From positions 62,001 to 126,000 of the forward strand of contig JAFKKF010000013.1 of assembly GCA_017305635.1 (NCBI GenBank): 64,000 nucleotides of DNA. Reading direction: 5' to 3'. This document shows, piece by piece, positions 9,038 through 17,421 of this stretch (positions are counted from its first letter, which is position 1; each line of letters starts with the position of its first letter). The notes under the pieces were generated by a model. It ran no database searches, was not told the origin of the DNA, and worked only from the letters and a program-made list of their open reading frames with translations. The translations under genes and the position numbers were made by a program. This stretch comes from Hyphomicrobiales bacterium. GTDB lineage: Bacteria; Pseudomonadota; Alphaproteobacteria; Rhizobiales; Kaistiaceae.

Positions 9038-9493
9038 TCAGCCCGCCGGCGCGATGATCACGCCCTTCTTGAAGACGAAGCATCCATAGCCGCGCAGCTC
9101 GCCGGTCTGGATGACGCAATAGGCCTTCTTCGCGCGCTCGTAGAAGGCGAAGCGCTCGATCGAGCCCATCGGCGAGGGCCTGCCTTCGGCGGCATCGATC
9201 TCCTTCTGCACTTCCTTGTGGACCGGCAGGATCTCCTTCGGCTTGCCGACCACCTCCATGCGCTCCGCCGGCTTCTTCACGAAGGAATCGAGCGGCAGGA
9301 CGGAGAGGACCGCCCTGGCGGCGCGGCCGGAATCGATGTTCTCCATGCGCAACAGGCGGCCAAGCGTCGTCTCGCGCGCGATCGCATCTGCCGGGAAGTT
9401 CATGTCGGCGAGCACCACGTCGTCGCCATGGCCCATGGCGCGCAGCGCATAGAGAACGTCGGCGTTCAACGCCGGATCGATCGACTTGAGCAT
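9038..9493 (-). CDS. RbsD/FucU family sugar mutarotase
   Basis: The 151-residue protein matches the small RbsD/FucU mutarotases that interconvert sugar anomers after import. The N-terminal GHGDDVVLADMNFPA holds the family His and Asp residues. The sequence resembles FucU (about 140 residues) more than RbsD in length and in the C-terminal YERAKKAYCVIQTGE segment. ATG 9493 is chosen because GGGGAGG lies just upstream; the longer frame to 9544 is not supported. It is translationally close to the PfkB kinase gene downstream. Confidence 0.85.
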   Translation of the reverse strand: MLKSIDPALNADVLYALRAMGHGDDVVLADMNFPADAIARETTLGRLLRMENIDSGRAARAVLSVLPLDSFVKKPAERMEVVGKPKEILPVHKEVQKEIDAAEGRPSPMGSIERFAFYERAKKAYCVIQTGELRGYGCFVFKKGVIIAPAG

Positions 9494-9581
9494 GTTCCTC
9501 CCCGGGAATGTTCGTTGGCGCCGGTTTTTCGCGCGCGCCACCATTGGTAGCGAGCGCCGGTCCGGCGATCAATCGCTGCTG

Positions 9582-10307
9582 CTACCTGCCGCCGCTCAGC
9601 TTCCTGTGCTCGTCGGCAAGCGCCTTCATGCTGGTGAAGCGGAAATCGTAGTGCGGCTGCTTGCCTGGATTCATGGTGGCGCCGAAGCCGCCCTGCTCGT
9701 GCCGGCGATGGATCCAGCAGGAAGCGAGGCCGAACTCGTTGGCCGGCCCGTGGTCGTGGAAGAGGCTTTCGGCGGTGTGCAGGACGTCGCTCTTCCCGAT
9801 TCCGAGCGTCGCGAGCTTGTCGAGCATGTAGGTGAAATTGCGCGGCGACGGCTTGTAGGAGCCAATATCCTCGGCGGTGTAGGTCGCATCGAAGGTGACG
9901 CCGAGCTTCGCATTCGAGAAGGCAAAGCTCTCGTTGTCGACGTTCGACAGGATCACCAGCCTGTAGTGCTGCTTCAGGTATTTCAGCGCCTCGGCCGAAT
10001 CCGGGAAGGCCGGCCAGTCCTTGATCGAACGGCCATAGGCGAGAGCCTCGTCGAAGGGCGCCGGCACGCCCCATTCCTCGGCGAGCCGCTTGTAGACCAT
10101 GGCGAGCAGGCGACTGTAGGGCATGGCCGGCGTGACCAGCTGCTGCGAGGATTCGTGCCGGCCGTGGGCGGCGAGCACCTCGTCCCGCGACAGCGGCCTC
10201 TTCGCCCGCGCGACGAGCGGCTGCAGCGCATTGAACATGCCGCTTTCCCAGTCGATGAGCGTGCCGTAGCAGTCGAAGGTCAGGGCCTTGAAATCGGTGA
10301 TCTGCAC
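9582..10307 (-). CDS. HAD-superfamily hydrolase, type II haloacid dehalogenase-like
   Basis: The 241-residue HAD hydrolase has motif I FDCYGTLID with nucleophile Asp12, motif II LSNVDN, and motif III GKSDVLHTAE-LFHD. This motif spacing is that of the L-2-haloacid dehalogenase group, which includes many sugar-phosphate and hydroxyacid phosphatases. In this operon, 6 bases after an FGGY kinase gene, a phosphatase on a sugar-acid phosphate or an overflow intermediate is more plausible than true dehalogenation. That role is inference. Confidence 0.85.
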   Translation of the reverse strand: MQITDFKALTFDCYGTLIDWESGMFNALQPLVARAKRPLSRDEVLAAHGRHESSQQLVTPAMPYSRLLAMVYKRLAEEWGVPAPFDEALAYGRSIKDWPAFPDSAEALKYLKQHYRLVILSNVDNESFAFSNAKLGVTFDATYTAEDIGSYKPSPRNFTYMLDKLATLGIGKSDVLHTAESLFHDHGPANEFGLASCWIHRRHEQGGFGATMNPGKQPHYDFRFTSMKALADEHRKLSGGR

Positions 10308-10313
10308 TTTGTC

Positions 10314-11825
10314 TTATCCGTCGAGGCGACGCATGAGGTCGCGGGTCTGGGTGTAGAGGTCGCGGTATATGCCGTATTGGCGCTGATAGACGCCGGCGGT
10401 TGCCGGGTCCGGGACAAATTCCGAGCCGACCGGGTTCCAGGCGCGGATGTCCTCGCGCCTGACGTCGCCGACGGCAAGTGCGGCGAGGAAGGCATCGCCA
10501 TAGGAGGCGCCGATGGTCTTCTCGCGGATGATCTGCCGGCGGCCCGACACATCCGACGTCGCCTGCGCCCAGACCTTGTTCTTGGTCCCGCCGCCAACCG
10601 AGAAGAGCGAGCGCGGCTCGGCGCCGGCCTCGAGATAGGTGTCGATGATGTGGTTGGTGCCGAAGGCAATGCCTTCGAGGAAGGCGCGGAAGACGTCGCC
10701 CCGCGTATGGGTCAGGTTCAACCCGAAGACCACGCCTTTCGCCTGCGGGTCATGGATCGGCGTCCGCTCGCCGGAAAAATAGGGCAGCACCACCAGCCCG
10801 CGCGCCCCCGCCGGCGAGGCCGCGGCCTCGGCCGCGAGCACGGGCGCCGAGGTTGCCGGGTCGAGCTCGCGGGCGAACTGCTCGCGGAACCAGTGGGTCA
10901 ACGTCCCGCTGGTGGCGAGCCCCGACATGGAGGCGTGCTCGCCGGGAAAGAGCCAGGGCGCGTACCAGAGGCGCGGGTCGCGGACGCGCTCCGCCGTCAG
11001 CACGATGATGAAGATGGTCGAGCCATACATGACCATCATGTCGCCCGCATCGAGCACGCCGACCGAGAGCGCCTCGGCGGCCGCGTCGATGGTGCCCACG
11101 GTCACGGGCGTCCCAACGGCGAGGCCCGTCTCCGCCGCGGCTTCCTTCGTCACCGTGCCCGCGATGTCGGTCGTCCAGGCGATCTCCGGCAGGCGGTCGA
11201 GCTCGATGATCTCCTTCGACAGCGCATCGCTGTAGGCGAGCTTGTTGGCAAGATAGAGCGGGCTGGAATTGGCCGCCGTGTAGTGGTCGATGACGAAGCG
11301 GCCGGTGAGCCGATGCACGATGAACGAGGTCGATGTCAGGATCTTGTGCGTTCTCGCGAAGAGGTCCGGCCGATTCCGCTTCAGCCAGAGGATCTTCGGG
11401 CCGACGGACTGGGAGGTCAGCGCATTGCCGCACTGGTCGAGAAGCGCGTCCTCGCCGATCTTTCCGGTCAGCTCTTCGATCTCCTTCGCCGCGCGCGTGT
11501 CGACACCGTAGAGGACGCCGTTCATCAGCGGCTCGCCGGCCTCGTCCACCGGCAGCATGCAGGGACCGATGGCGCTCGTGCCGACGGCGCTGATCGTCTC
11601 GGGCGCGACTTTCGACTCGGCGAGCAGCTTCCGCGTGATGGTGGTGACATCCTCCCACCAGTCTTCGCGCGGCCGGTGCGCGGCCCAGCCTGGCTGCGGG
11701 ACCAGCATCTTGTGGGGCCGCGCGGCGCTGGCGACGATCCGCCCGGTCCCGTCGACGAGGACGCCCTTCGATTCGAAGGTGCCTATGTCGATGCCGAGAT
11801 AGTGCTTTGTCGAACCGGGCACCAT
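10314..11825 (-). CDS. FGGY-family carbohydrate kinase
   Basis: The 503-residue two-domain kinase of the xylulokinase/gluconokinase class transfers phosphate from ATP to a linear sugar or polyol. The first phosphate loop (LGIDIGTFESKG, near residue 10) and the catalytic base region (GTIDAAAEALSVG) are present, as is the C-terminal FGGY signature GGGTKNKVWAQATSDV. ATG 11825 is chosen because GGGGAGGGA is directly upstream. It is tightly linked to the HAD gene downstream. Two kinases of different folds in one cluster suggest two phosphorylation steps or two converging substrates. Confidence 0.9.
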   Translation of the reverse strand: MVPGSTKHYLGIDIGTFESKGVLVDGTGRIVASAARPHKMLVPQPGWAAHRPREDWWEDVTTITRKLLAESKVAPETISAVGTSAIGPCMLPVDEAGEPLMNGVLYGVDTRAAKEIEELTGKIGEDALLDQCGNALTSQSVGPKILWLKRNRPDLFARTHKILTSTSFIVHRLTGRFVIDHYTAANSSPLYLANKLAYSDALSKEIIELDRLPEIAWTTDIAGTVTKEAAAETGLAVGTPVTVGTIDAAAEALSVGVLDAGDMMVMYGSTIFIIVLTAERVRDPRLWYAPWLFPGEHASMSGLATSGTLTHWFREQFARELDPATSAPVLAAEAAASPAGARGLVVLPYFSGERTPIHDPQAKGVVFGLNLTHTRGDVFRAFLEGIAFGTNHIIDTYLEAGAEPRSLFSVGGGTKNKVWAQATSDVSGRRQIIREKTIGASYGDAFLAALAVGDVRREDIRAWNPVGSEFVPDPATAGVYQRQYGIYRDLYTQTRDLMRRLDG

Positions 11826-11898
11826 TCCCTCCCCTCGCCTTTCCATCATGGATAGGCATGAGCGCGGCGCGCGGCAAGATCATCCCCCGGGGTGCGGC

Positions 11899-11918
11899 CT
11901 GGGGCGGCCTTCGCCCAG
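11899..11918 (-). other. Small intercistronic hairpin
   Basis: The arms CTGGGGCG and CGCCCAG (one bulged base) pair around a 5-base loop in the 104 bases between the dehydrogenase stop and the FGGY kinase start. There is no T run, so a weak attenuator or RNA-processing site is possible. Confidence 0.3.
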
Positions 11919-11929
11919 TGGGCTGCGCC

Positions 11930-12802
11930 TCACGCCTCGTTCAGGCGCCGGTAGGAGCGTATGACCTGGCTGTCATCGGCACCGCCGTCGCCGCGGCCGC
12001 TGGTGGCGAGGAACATCTGGTGCGCAGCCGCCGCCAGCGGCAGGGCCGCCTTGAACTCGCGCCCCGCCTCGAGGACGATGCCGAGATCCTTGACGAAGAT
12101 GTCGATCGTGCTTGCCCCGACCGGCTCGGTCTCGAGCATGCGCGGGCCACGATCCTTGAGCATCCAGCTCGATGCCGAGGAGCCGCCGAGTATTTCGAGC
12201 ATGACTTTCGGGTCGATGCCGATCTTGCGGGCGAGCGCGATGCCTTCCGCCGCGGCGGCGATGTGGATGCCGCAGAGAAGCTGATTGACGGCCTTTACCG
12301 CGGCCCCTTGGCCGGGCTCCGTGCCGACGTGGAAGATCTTGTCGCCGAGTGCGGCGAGGACCGGTCGCACATCCTCCAGCACCTTCGCCGGCGCCGCCGC
12401 CATGATGCTGAGCGCGCCGCTCCGTGCGCGGATCGCACCGCCCGATACCGGCGCATCGACGAAAGAGCGGGCTGTCTCCGTGACAAGCCTGCCGATCTCC
12501 TGCACGCTGCCCGGCGGGCACGTCGCCATCAGGATCACCGTACCCGACACGGAGAGGGCAGCGAGCGCGCCCTGGTCCATGAGGATCGACTTCGCCTGCG
12601 CGGCATCGACCACCATGAGGACAAGGACGTCGGCGCCGGTCGCGGCGTCCGCTGCCGACTGCGCCGCCTCTCCGCCATCGGCAGCGAGGCTCGCCAGCGC
12701 CTTCGGATTGATGTCGAAGCCGGCGACCCGGAAGCCGGCCTTGGCGAGGTTGCGGGCCATGGGCGCGCCCATGGAACCGAGACCGACGAAGGCGACCTTC
12801 AT
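11930..12802 (-). CDS. Beta-hydroxyacid dehydrogenase (HIBADH/LtnD-like)
   Basis: The 290-residue NAD(P)-dependent dehydrogenase belongs to the 3-hydroxyisobutyrate dehydrogenase family. The Rossmann signature FVGLGSMGAPMARNL starts at residue 5, the substrate motif DAPVSGG lies near residue 115, and the catalytic Lys segment GAAVKAVNQLL near 165. The later GGSSASSWML resembles the SWM region of L-threonate dehydrogenases, so a C4 sugar-acid substrate is a reasonable guess. ATG 12802 has GGAAGGA upstream. The creatininase-family gene lies 56 bases upstream. Confidence 0.87.
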   Translation of the reverse strand: MKVAFVGLGSMGAPMARNLAKAGFRVAGFDINPKALASLAADGGEAAQSAADAATGADVLVLMVVDAAQAKSILMDQGALAALSVSGTVILMATCPPGSVQEIGRLVTETARSFVDAPVSGGAIRARSGALSIMAAAPAKVLEDVRPVLAALGDKIFHVGTEPGQGAAVKAVNQLLCGIHIAAAAEGIALARKIGIDPKVMLEILGGSSASSWMLKDRGPRMLETEPVGASTIDIFVKDLGIVLEAGREFKAALPLAAAAHQMFLATSGRGDGGADDSQVIRSYRRLNEA

Positions 12803-12858
12803 GCGCTGTCCTTCCCGTGATCCGTCACCAGGCCGCGATCGCGCTGCCGGCCCGCCGC

Positions 12859-13680
12859 TCATGCCTTGCGGAAATCGGCCTCGCCGAGCGCGAGCAGCTC
12901 GCCGGCGAGCGCCGTCAGCCGGCCGACGGCGGCATCGACCACGGCCCTCCCCTTCTCCGCCGTCGCCACGCTCGGGTCGCCCATGGTGCCGGTCTTGCTG
13001 TCGCGGGAGAAATCCCAGGGCAGCATCACCGGGCCGGGCGTGCGGAAATCGAGCGTGGTGAAGGTGGTCAGGTCGCGCGGCAGGCTCTTGCCGGCCTCTG
13101 CCATGTCGACGCCTTCGCAGCGGAGATGCAGTTGCATCGAGGTTTCCATCTCGCAGGCATGGCCGAGGCCGCCGCGCTCGCTGGTCATCACCGTGCCGAG
13201 CGTATCGCGGATCAGGTTCCAGTAGGTCACCACCGCCGGCGATATGCCGAGCTCCTCGCTGATGCGGAGCGCGGTCGCGGCGAGCACGCCGGCATTGCCG
13301 CCGTGGCCGTTGAGGAACAGGAAGCGGTAGAAGCGATGCCGCGTGAGCGAGCCGATGATGTCGACGAGGAGGTCGCTCATCGTCTTCATGCTGAGCGAGA
13401 TCGTGCCGGGATAGGCAAGGTGGTGCGGCGAGGTGCCCCATACCACCGTCGGCGCTACTACCGCCACGCCCTTGCCGGCGGCGTTGACTGCGTCGGCGGT
13501 GCGCAGGGCCAGCTGCTCGGCGCCGGCGGTGTCGGTGTCGAGCGGCAGGTGGTGGCCGTGCTGCTCAATGGCGCCGACGGGCTGGATGATGATCGTGTGG
13601 TCGCGGTCGAGCGCCGAGACCTCTGGCCAGCGGAGTTCGGCGAGACGGCAGGAGCGGATCGGCATGGCAATTCCCGGCAT
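12859..13680 (-). CDS. Creatininase-family amidohydrolase
   Basis: The 273-residue protein has the metal-binding pattern of the creatininase family: GAIEQHGHHLPLDTD (Glu, His, Asp ligands, near residues 36-50), NGHGGN (near 125) and a later Glu in the CEMETSM segment. Family members open cyclic amides or remove formyl groups from metabolites and cofactor precursors. Creatinine degradation itself is not indicated by the neighbours. The start at 13680 is 3 bases from the upstream stop; Met6 (13665) has a better GGGAA site. In the operon it sits between two dehydrogenases. Its substrate is unknown. Confidence 0.85.
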   Translation of the reverse strand: MPGIAMPIRSCRLAELRWPEVSALDRDHTIIIQPVGAIEQHGHHLPLDTDTAGAEQLALRTADAVNAAGKGVAVVAPTVVWGTSPHHLAYPGTISLSMKTMSDLLVDIIGSLTRHRFYRFLFLNGHGGNAGVLAATALRISEELGISPAVVTYWNLIRDTLGTVMTSERGGLGHACEMETSMQLHLRCEGVDMAEAGKSLPRDLTTFTTLDFRTPGPVMLPWDFSRDSKTGTMGDPSVATAEKGRAVVDAAVGRLTALAGELLALGEADFRKA

Positions 13681-13683
13681 GGG

Positions 13684-14991
13684 CTAGGTCCCGCGAAAGG
13701 TCTGTTCCATTTCGCGTCGGAAGCGATACGTGGCATTGGTCGGGTCGACGCGCACGTCGTCCCAGGTGAGGCACGCACCCTCCGGCACATCGCGGACGAG
13801 CGCAATGCCGTGGGCGAGGCCGATGGGGAGCCCGCCGAGCGCGAGGCTCTTCGCCGCCGGCATCAGCTTGCCCCAGGCCATGTAGCCGCCCTCGCCGTCC
13901 AGCACCTCGCCCTTCCTGAGGTCGCGCTTGGCGGTCGCCACCACGTCTGCGCGGAAGGCATCGGCGCGCCCGGTCGGCTCCCGGCGGAGCGCCGACGACA
14001 GGATCGAGACGTTGACCTCGAGCCCGATCAGGTGGAAGGGCCGGTAGAGGACGCCGTAGTGGCCGCTATCGTCCACGGCGAGGCCGTATTCGCGGAAGCA
14101 GCGGCGGGTATATTCGTTGTCGCTGGTGAAGGTGACGAAGACGCCCCAGCGGATGTTGTTGGGCACGTTGCTGCCGTCGCGATTGGCGGAGGAGACGACC
14201 TCCACCTGCCCGGCGCGCTCGAGCGTTCCGCCGGCGGATGCCGGCTTCAGGATCTGGGGCAGCTGCTCGATCGAGGCCGGCGGGAAGGTCAGGCCGTTCT
14301 CCGCCGGCAGGAGCCCGGTCGCATTGGCGACGGCCGCCATCTCGATCGCCGACTTGGTGCCGTCGATGAAGGAATTGAACATCTGCGGGTTCATGCCGCC
14401 CTTCTCGGCATCGGCCGGATTGACGCCGCGGTTCTTCCACACCGTCGCCGGGGTCGAGGCGTGGAAGGACGGCAGGTAGCGCGTCCCCTTGCCGGCGCCG
14501 ACGACGTCGAAGCCGCAGGTGCGCGCCCATTCGACCAGCTCGCAGATCAGCGCCGGCTGGTCGCCATAGGCGAGGCCGTAGATCACGCCCGCCTCCGCGG
14601 CGTGGCGGGCCAGAAGCGGCCCGGCAAGCACATCCGCCTCGACATTGACCATGACGACGTGCCGGCCGGCCGCGAAGGCCGCTTCGGCGTGGAAGATGCC
14701 GGCGCCCGGATGGCCTGTCGCCTCGACCAAGACCTCGGCCTCGGTGCTGTGGATGGTTGCTGCGGCATCGTCGCTGAAGCGCACTTCGGCGATTCGCTTC
14801 TCGTCCCAGCCCACTCGCCGACAGGCCTCGCGTGCCCGGTCGGGCGACAGGTCGACGATGTCGGTGACGATGATCGAGGGAACCTTCGGCACCTGCGACA
14901 GGAACATTGAGCCGAACTTGCCGGCCCCGACCAGGCAGGCGCGGACAGGGCGTTCGGCGGCTAGGAAGCGTGTGGCAGGATGGTCTTGCAC
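13684..14991 (-). CDS. Homoserine-dehydrogenase-like oxidoreductase with SAF domain
   Basis: The 435-residue protein has an N-terminal NAD(P)-binding fold (CLVGAGKFGSMF, near residue 20) and a middle homoserine-dehydrogenase-like catalytic part. A C-terminal SAF-type region (AKRDLRKGEVLDGEGGY through MPAAKSLALGGLPIG) ends the protein. I choose GTG 14991: it has GGAG at a spacing of 7 bases and frees the divergent promoter, whereas the next upstream ATG (15108) would overlap the GntR gene. Proteins of this architecture sit in sugar-acid and branched-sugar catabolic clusters; the exact reaction is not known to me. It is the first gene of the ten-gene cluster. Confidence 0.8.
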   Translation of the reverse strand: MQDHPATRFLAAERPVRACLVGAGKFGSMFLSQVPKVPSIIVTDIVDLSPDRAREACRRVGWDEKRIAEVRFSDDAAATIHSTEAEVLVEATGHPGAGIFHAEAAFAAGRHVVMVNVEADVLAGPLLARHAAEAGVIYGLAYGDQPALICELVEWARTCGFDVVGAGKGTRYLPSFHASTPATVWKNRGVNPADAEKGGMNPQMFNSFIDGTKSAIEMAAVANATGLLPAENGLTFPPASIEQLPQILKPASAGGTLERAGQVEVVSSANRDGSNVPNNIRWGVFVTFTSDNEYTRRCFREYGLAVDDSGHYGVLYRPFHLIGLEVNVSILSSALRREPTGRADAFRADVVATAKRDLRKGEVLDGEGGYMAWGKLMPAAKSLALGGLPIGLAHGIALVRDVPEGACLTWDDVRVDPTNATYRFRREMEQTFRGT

Positions 14992-15101
14992 GAAGTGTCT
15001 CCGGGATGCTCTTTCCAACTCTGGCGCGAAAGGCCATGGTGCACCTGCCACGCGCGTGAATCGCTCCTCCGCCGGGCGCCCGCTGCGACAGGGAATTGCC
15101 G

Positions 15102-15779
15102 ATGGCACCGGCCTTCACCCGCCCCATGACCGCGCAGGAAGCCGTGCTCGGCGAGCTGCGCCGGCGCCTCGTCGGCGGCATGCTTCGCCCCGGCGACCAG
15201 ATCCGCCAGGACGCGCTTGCCGAGGAGCTTGGCGTCAGCCGCGTGCCGGTACGCGAAGCCATGCGCATCCTCGAGGGCGAGGGCCAGATCGCCTATACGC
15301 CGCATCGCGGCTATTTCGTCGCCGAGCTCGATGTCGAGGAGCTCGCCGAAATCTACCGGCTCCGCGACATCCTCGAAACGGAGGCCGTGCGGGTCGGCTT
15401 TCACGCGCTCACCGAGGCTGATACCGAGCGCATGGCCCAGTCCATGGACGAGATGCGCGAGGCTGCCGTCGCCGACAACATCGCCGCGCTCACCGTCTCC
15501 AACCGCACATTCCACTTCACGCTCTTCGCCTCGTCCGGCATGAACCGGCTGCTTCGCATCCTGGCGCAGCTCTGGGATTCGTCCGATCCCTACCGGTCCA
15601 TGTACTTCTCGAACCCCGAGCATCTCCGCATCATGGAGGCCGAGCACGAGGCGATCTGGAAGGCGGTGGTGGCGCGCGACGAGAAGCTGCTCCTGCGGCT
15701 CCTCGAAGAGCACCGGGCCCATGCCGTCCCGGCGCTCCGCAAGGTGCTCGTCGCAAGCAGCGGCGTGGACAGGACCTAG
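15102..15779 (+). CDS. GntR-family (FCD) transcriptional regulator
   Basis: The 225-residue regulator has an N-terminal winged helix (residues about 10-75, with the recognition segment LAEELGVSRVPVREAMRIL) and a C-terminal all-helical FCD effector domain whose His and Asp residues usually bind a metal and a carboxylate ligand. It is divergent from the SAF-domain dehydrogenase and convergent with the class II aldolase, overlapping it by 4 bases. It probably controls both minus-strand units. ATG 15102 has GGGA upstream; TTG 15096 is possible but less likely. Confidence 0.9.
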   Translation: MAPAFTRPMTAQEAVLGELRRRLVGGMLRPGDQIRQDALAEELGVSRVPVREAMRILEGEGQIAYTPHRGYFVAELDVEELAEIYRLRDILETEAVRVGFHALTEADTERMAQSMDEMREAAVADNIAALTVSNRTFHFTLFASSGMNRLLRILAQLWDSSDPYRSMYFSNPEHLRIMEAEHEAIWKAVVARDEKLLLRLLEEHRAHAVPALRKVLVASSGVDRT

Positions 15780-16588
15780 TCGAAAAGGTCCGGATCCGTA
15801 CGCGAGATCGCGTCGTAGATAGGCTGGAAATGCAGCCAGGCCATTTGTGGCGTCGCGAGGTGGTCGCGCGAATGGATGGCGCGGTCCCGCTCGACGATCT
15901 TGAGCGGCGAGCCGGTCGCCTCGGCCTTCAGCTGGATCTCGCAGGCCTTGTCCGCCGCGATGAACCACCAGGCCGCTTCGTCCACGCTCTCGCGCCCGGC
16001 GCTGAACAGGCCGTGGTTCTGGTGGATGGCGATCTTGGCATTGCCGAAGGCCGTTGCCACCGCACTGCCCGCCGAGCGCTGGACCACGACGGCCCCGGCT
16101 TCCTCGGTGATCAGCGCCTGGTCCTCGTAGAAGCCGCAGGCCGTCTGCGTGATCGGGTCGAGCTTGCGGCCGAGCGCCGCCCAGGCCATGCCGTTGGTCG
16201 TGTGGGCGTGGCACGAGGCGAGGACGTGCGGGTTCGCCATGTGGATGGCGGAGTGCAGCACGAAGCCGGCCCGGTTCACCGCCCATGTCCCTTCGAGCAC
16301 CTTGCCGTCGTGATCGACGAGCAAGAGGTCGGAGACCTTCACGCGTCCGAAATCCATGGCGAAGGGGTTGGTCCAGAACAGGTCCGCGTGCTCCGGGTCG
16401 CGCACCGTCACGTGTCCGGCGAAGCCGTATTCGTAGCCGTAGCGCGCGAAGACGCGGCAGACGGCAGCGAGCCGCTGCTTCCGGTGCAGGCGCTCCTCCG
16501 CGATCGTCTGGAACGTCGGCCTCCGCGGGAAATAGAGCCCCTCCTGGTCCGGTTCGTAGACTGATTTCCGTGCCGTCGCGCCTGCCAT
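15776..16588 (-). CDS. Class II aldolase/adducin family protein
   Basis: The 270-residue protein belongs to the zinc-dependent AraD/FucA aldolase-epimerase family. The metal ligands CHAHTT (near residue 125) and NHG (near residue 190) are present. The length exceeds simple FucA (about 215), with an N-terminal extension of about 30 residues as in the adducin-like group. Members cleave or decarboxylate sugar phosphates or C4 sugar acids. It overlaps the GntR gene tail to tail and carries its own operator-like repeat about 31 bases upstream of the start. Confidence 0.87.
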   Translation of the reverse strand: MAGATARKSVYEPDQEGLYFPRRPTFQTIAEERLHRKQRLAAVCRVFARYGYEYGFAGHVTVRDPEHADLFWTNPFAMDFGRVKVSDLLLVDHDGKVLEGTWAVNRAGFVLHSAIHMANPHVLASCHAHTTNGMAWAALGRKLDPITQTACGFYEDQALITEEAGAVVVQRSAGSAVATAFGNAKIAIHQNHGLFSAGRESVDEAAWWFIAADKACEIQLKAEATGSPLKIVERDRAIHSRDHLATPQMAWLHFQPIYDAISRTDPDLFD

Positions 16589-16618
16589 CTGTCGCTCCCT
16601 GGAATGCCTTGTCCCTTT

Positions 16619-16635
16619 TCGTATACAGGATACAA
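16619..16635 (-). promoter_or_regulatory. Candidate GntR operator upstream of aldolase gene
   Basis: The inverted repeat TCGTAT-N5-ATACAA is centred about 38 bases before the aldolase start. FCD-type GntR regulators often bind short GTAT/ATAC palindromes, and the GntR gene is the next gene but one. This is a sequence observation with an inferred role. Confidence 0.4.
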
Positions 16636-16693
16636 TCTTCCTTCGGCAAGCGATATCCGCTGGTTTTCTGCCGTTCCGTGCCGCGCGTGGCGT

Positions 16694-17377
16694 TCATGCT
16701 TTGGCGAGGAGCTGCTGGAAGGCGCGGGCGCCGAGCTCGGCATATTCGTTGAGATGGGTGTAATGAAACGCGACCCCGCGGCGGCGCCATTCGGTCACGT
16801 CCCCTTCCTTCACCATCATGCCAGCCGCCCGACCGGCGGCCCGGATGCGCGCGACCGTGTCCTCGAGGACGGACTTCACCGCCGGATGGTGATAGTCGCC
16901 GCGGTGGCCGAGGCTCTTCGACAGATCGACCGAGCCGATGAAGAAGCAGTCGATGCCATCGATGGCGAGGAAGCGGTCGAGGTCTGCGACCGCCGCCGCC
17001 GTCTCGATCTGCACCACGACGATCTTTTCGTCATGGTTGCGCGGGAAGCAGTAGCGGACGTCCTCGACGACCTGGCGCGCCTGGTCGGCGGTATCGAGGC
17101 GCGGCACGACCAGCCCATGCACGCCACGGAACAGGTAGCGCTCGATCACCCACGGCTCGGGCGCGAAAATGCGTACAAGCGCCGTGATGCCGGCGACCTT
17201 CGCCGCCCGCGCCATGTTCTCGACACTCTCGACGTCCGGGCTTCCCTGCTCCGTGTCGATCATCACCGCATCGACGCCGAGCCGCCCGATGAACTCGACG
17301 AGGCTCGGGCTCGGATGATCCGGGTTCATCACGATCACCGGGCCACCGGCCTTCAGCCGTTCCTTGAAACTGCTCAT
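16694..17377 (-). CDS. HpcH/HpaI-type class II pyruvate aldolase
   Basis: The 227-residue TIM-barrel protein belongs to the HpcH/HpaI family, which makes or breaks C-C bonds between pyruvate-type enolates and aldehydes. It shows the metal-binding Glu in VVVQIETAAAV (near residue 120) and Asp in FIGSVDLSKSLG (near residue 147). The barrel is slightly short (family about 250), mainly at the C-terminus. It faces the duplicated protein gene with a 44-base divergent spacer. With the class II aldolase next door it gives the sugar cluster two cleavage options. Confidence 0.87.
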   Translation of the reverse strand: MSSFKERLKAGGPVIVMNPDHPSPSLVEFIGRLGVDAVMIDTEQGSPDVESVENMARAAKVAGITALVRIFAPEPWVIERYLFRGVHGLVVPRLDTADQARQVVEDVRYCFPRNHDEKIVVVQIETAAAVADLDRFLAIDGIDCFFIGSVDLSKSLGHRGDYHHPAVKSVLEDTVARIRAAGRAAGMMVKEGDVTEWRRRGVAFHYTHLNEYAELGARAFQQLLAKA

Positions 17378-17421
17378 GGGCGCCCTTCCGCTATGCTGCC
17401 CGCCCCTGCCGGAGACGCAAA

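Noticed and set aside
9486-11855. Plus-strand frame of 789 codons opposite the HAD and FGGY kinase genes
   Set aside because: Both opposite-strand genes carry full family motifs, while this frame is a shadow with repetitive Arg/Gly/Asp composition.
12859-13680. Creatinine degradation gene
   Set aside because: The family match is real, but no creatinase or sarcosine oxidase genes are nearby and all neighbours handle sugars.
12817-14910. Plus-strand frame of 697 codons opposite the creatininase-family and SAF-domain genes
   Set aside because: It has no homology by eye and spans two well-supported genes.
13684-15108. Longer ATG start for the SAF-domain dehydrogenase
   Set aside because: It would overlap the divergent GntR start and leave no promoter. 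GTG 14991 has a good ribosome-binding site and gives a normal family length.
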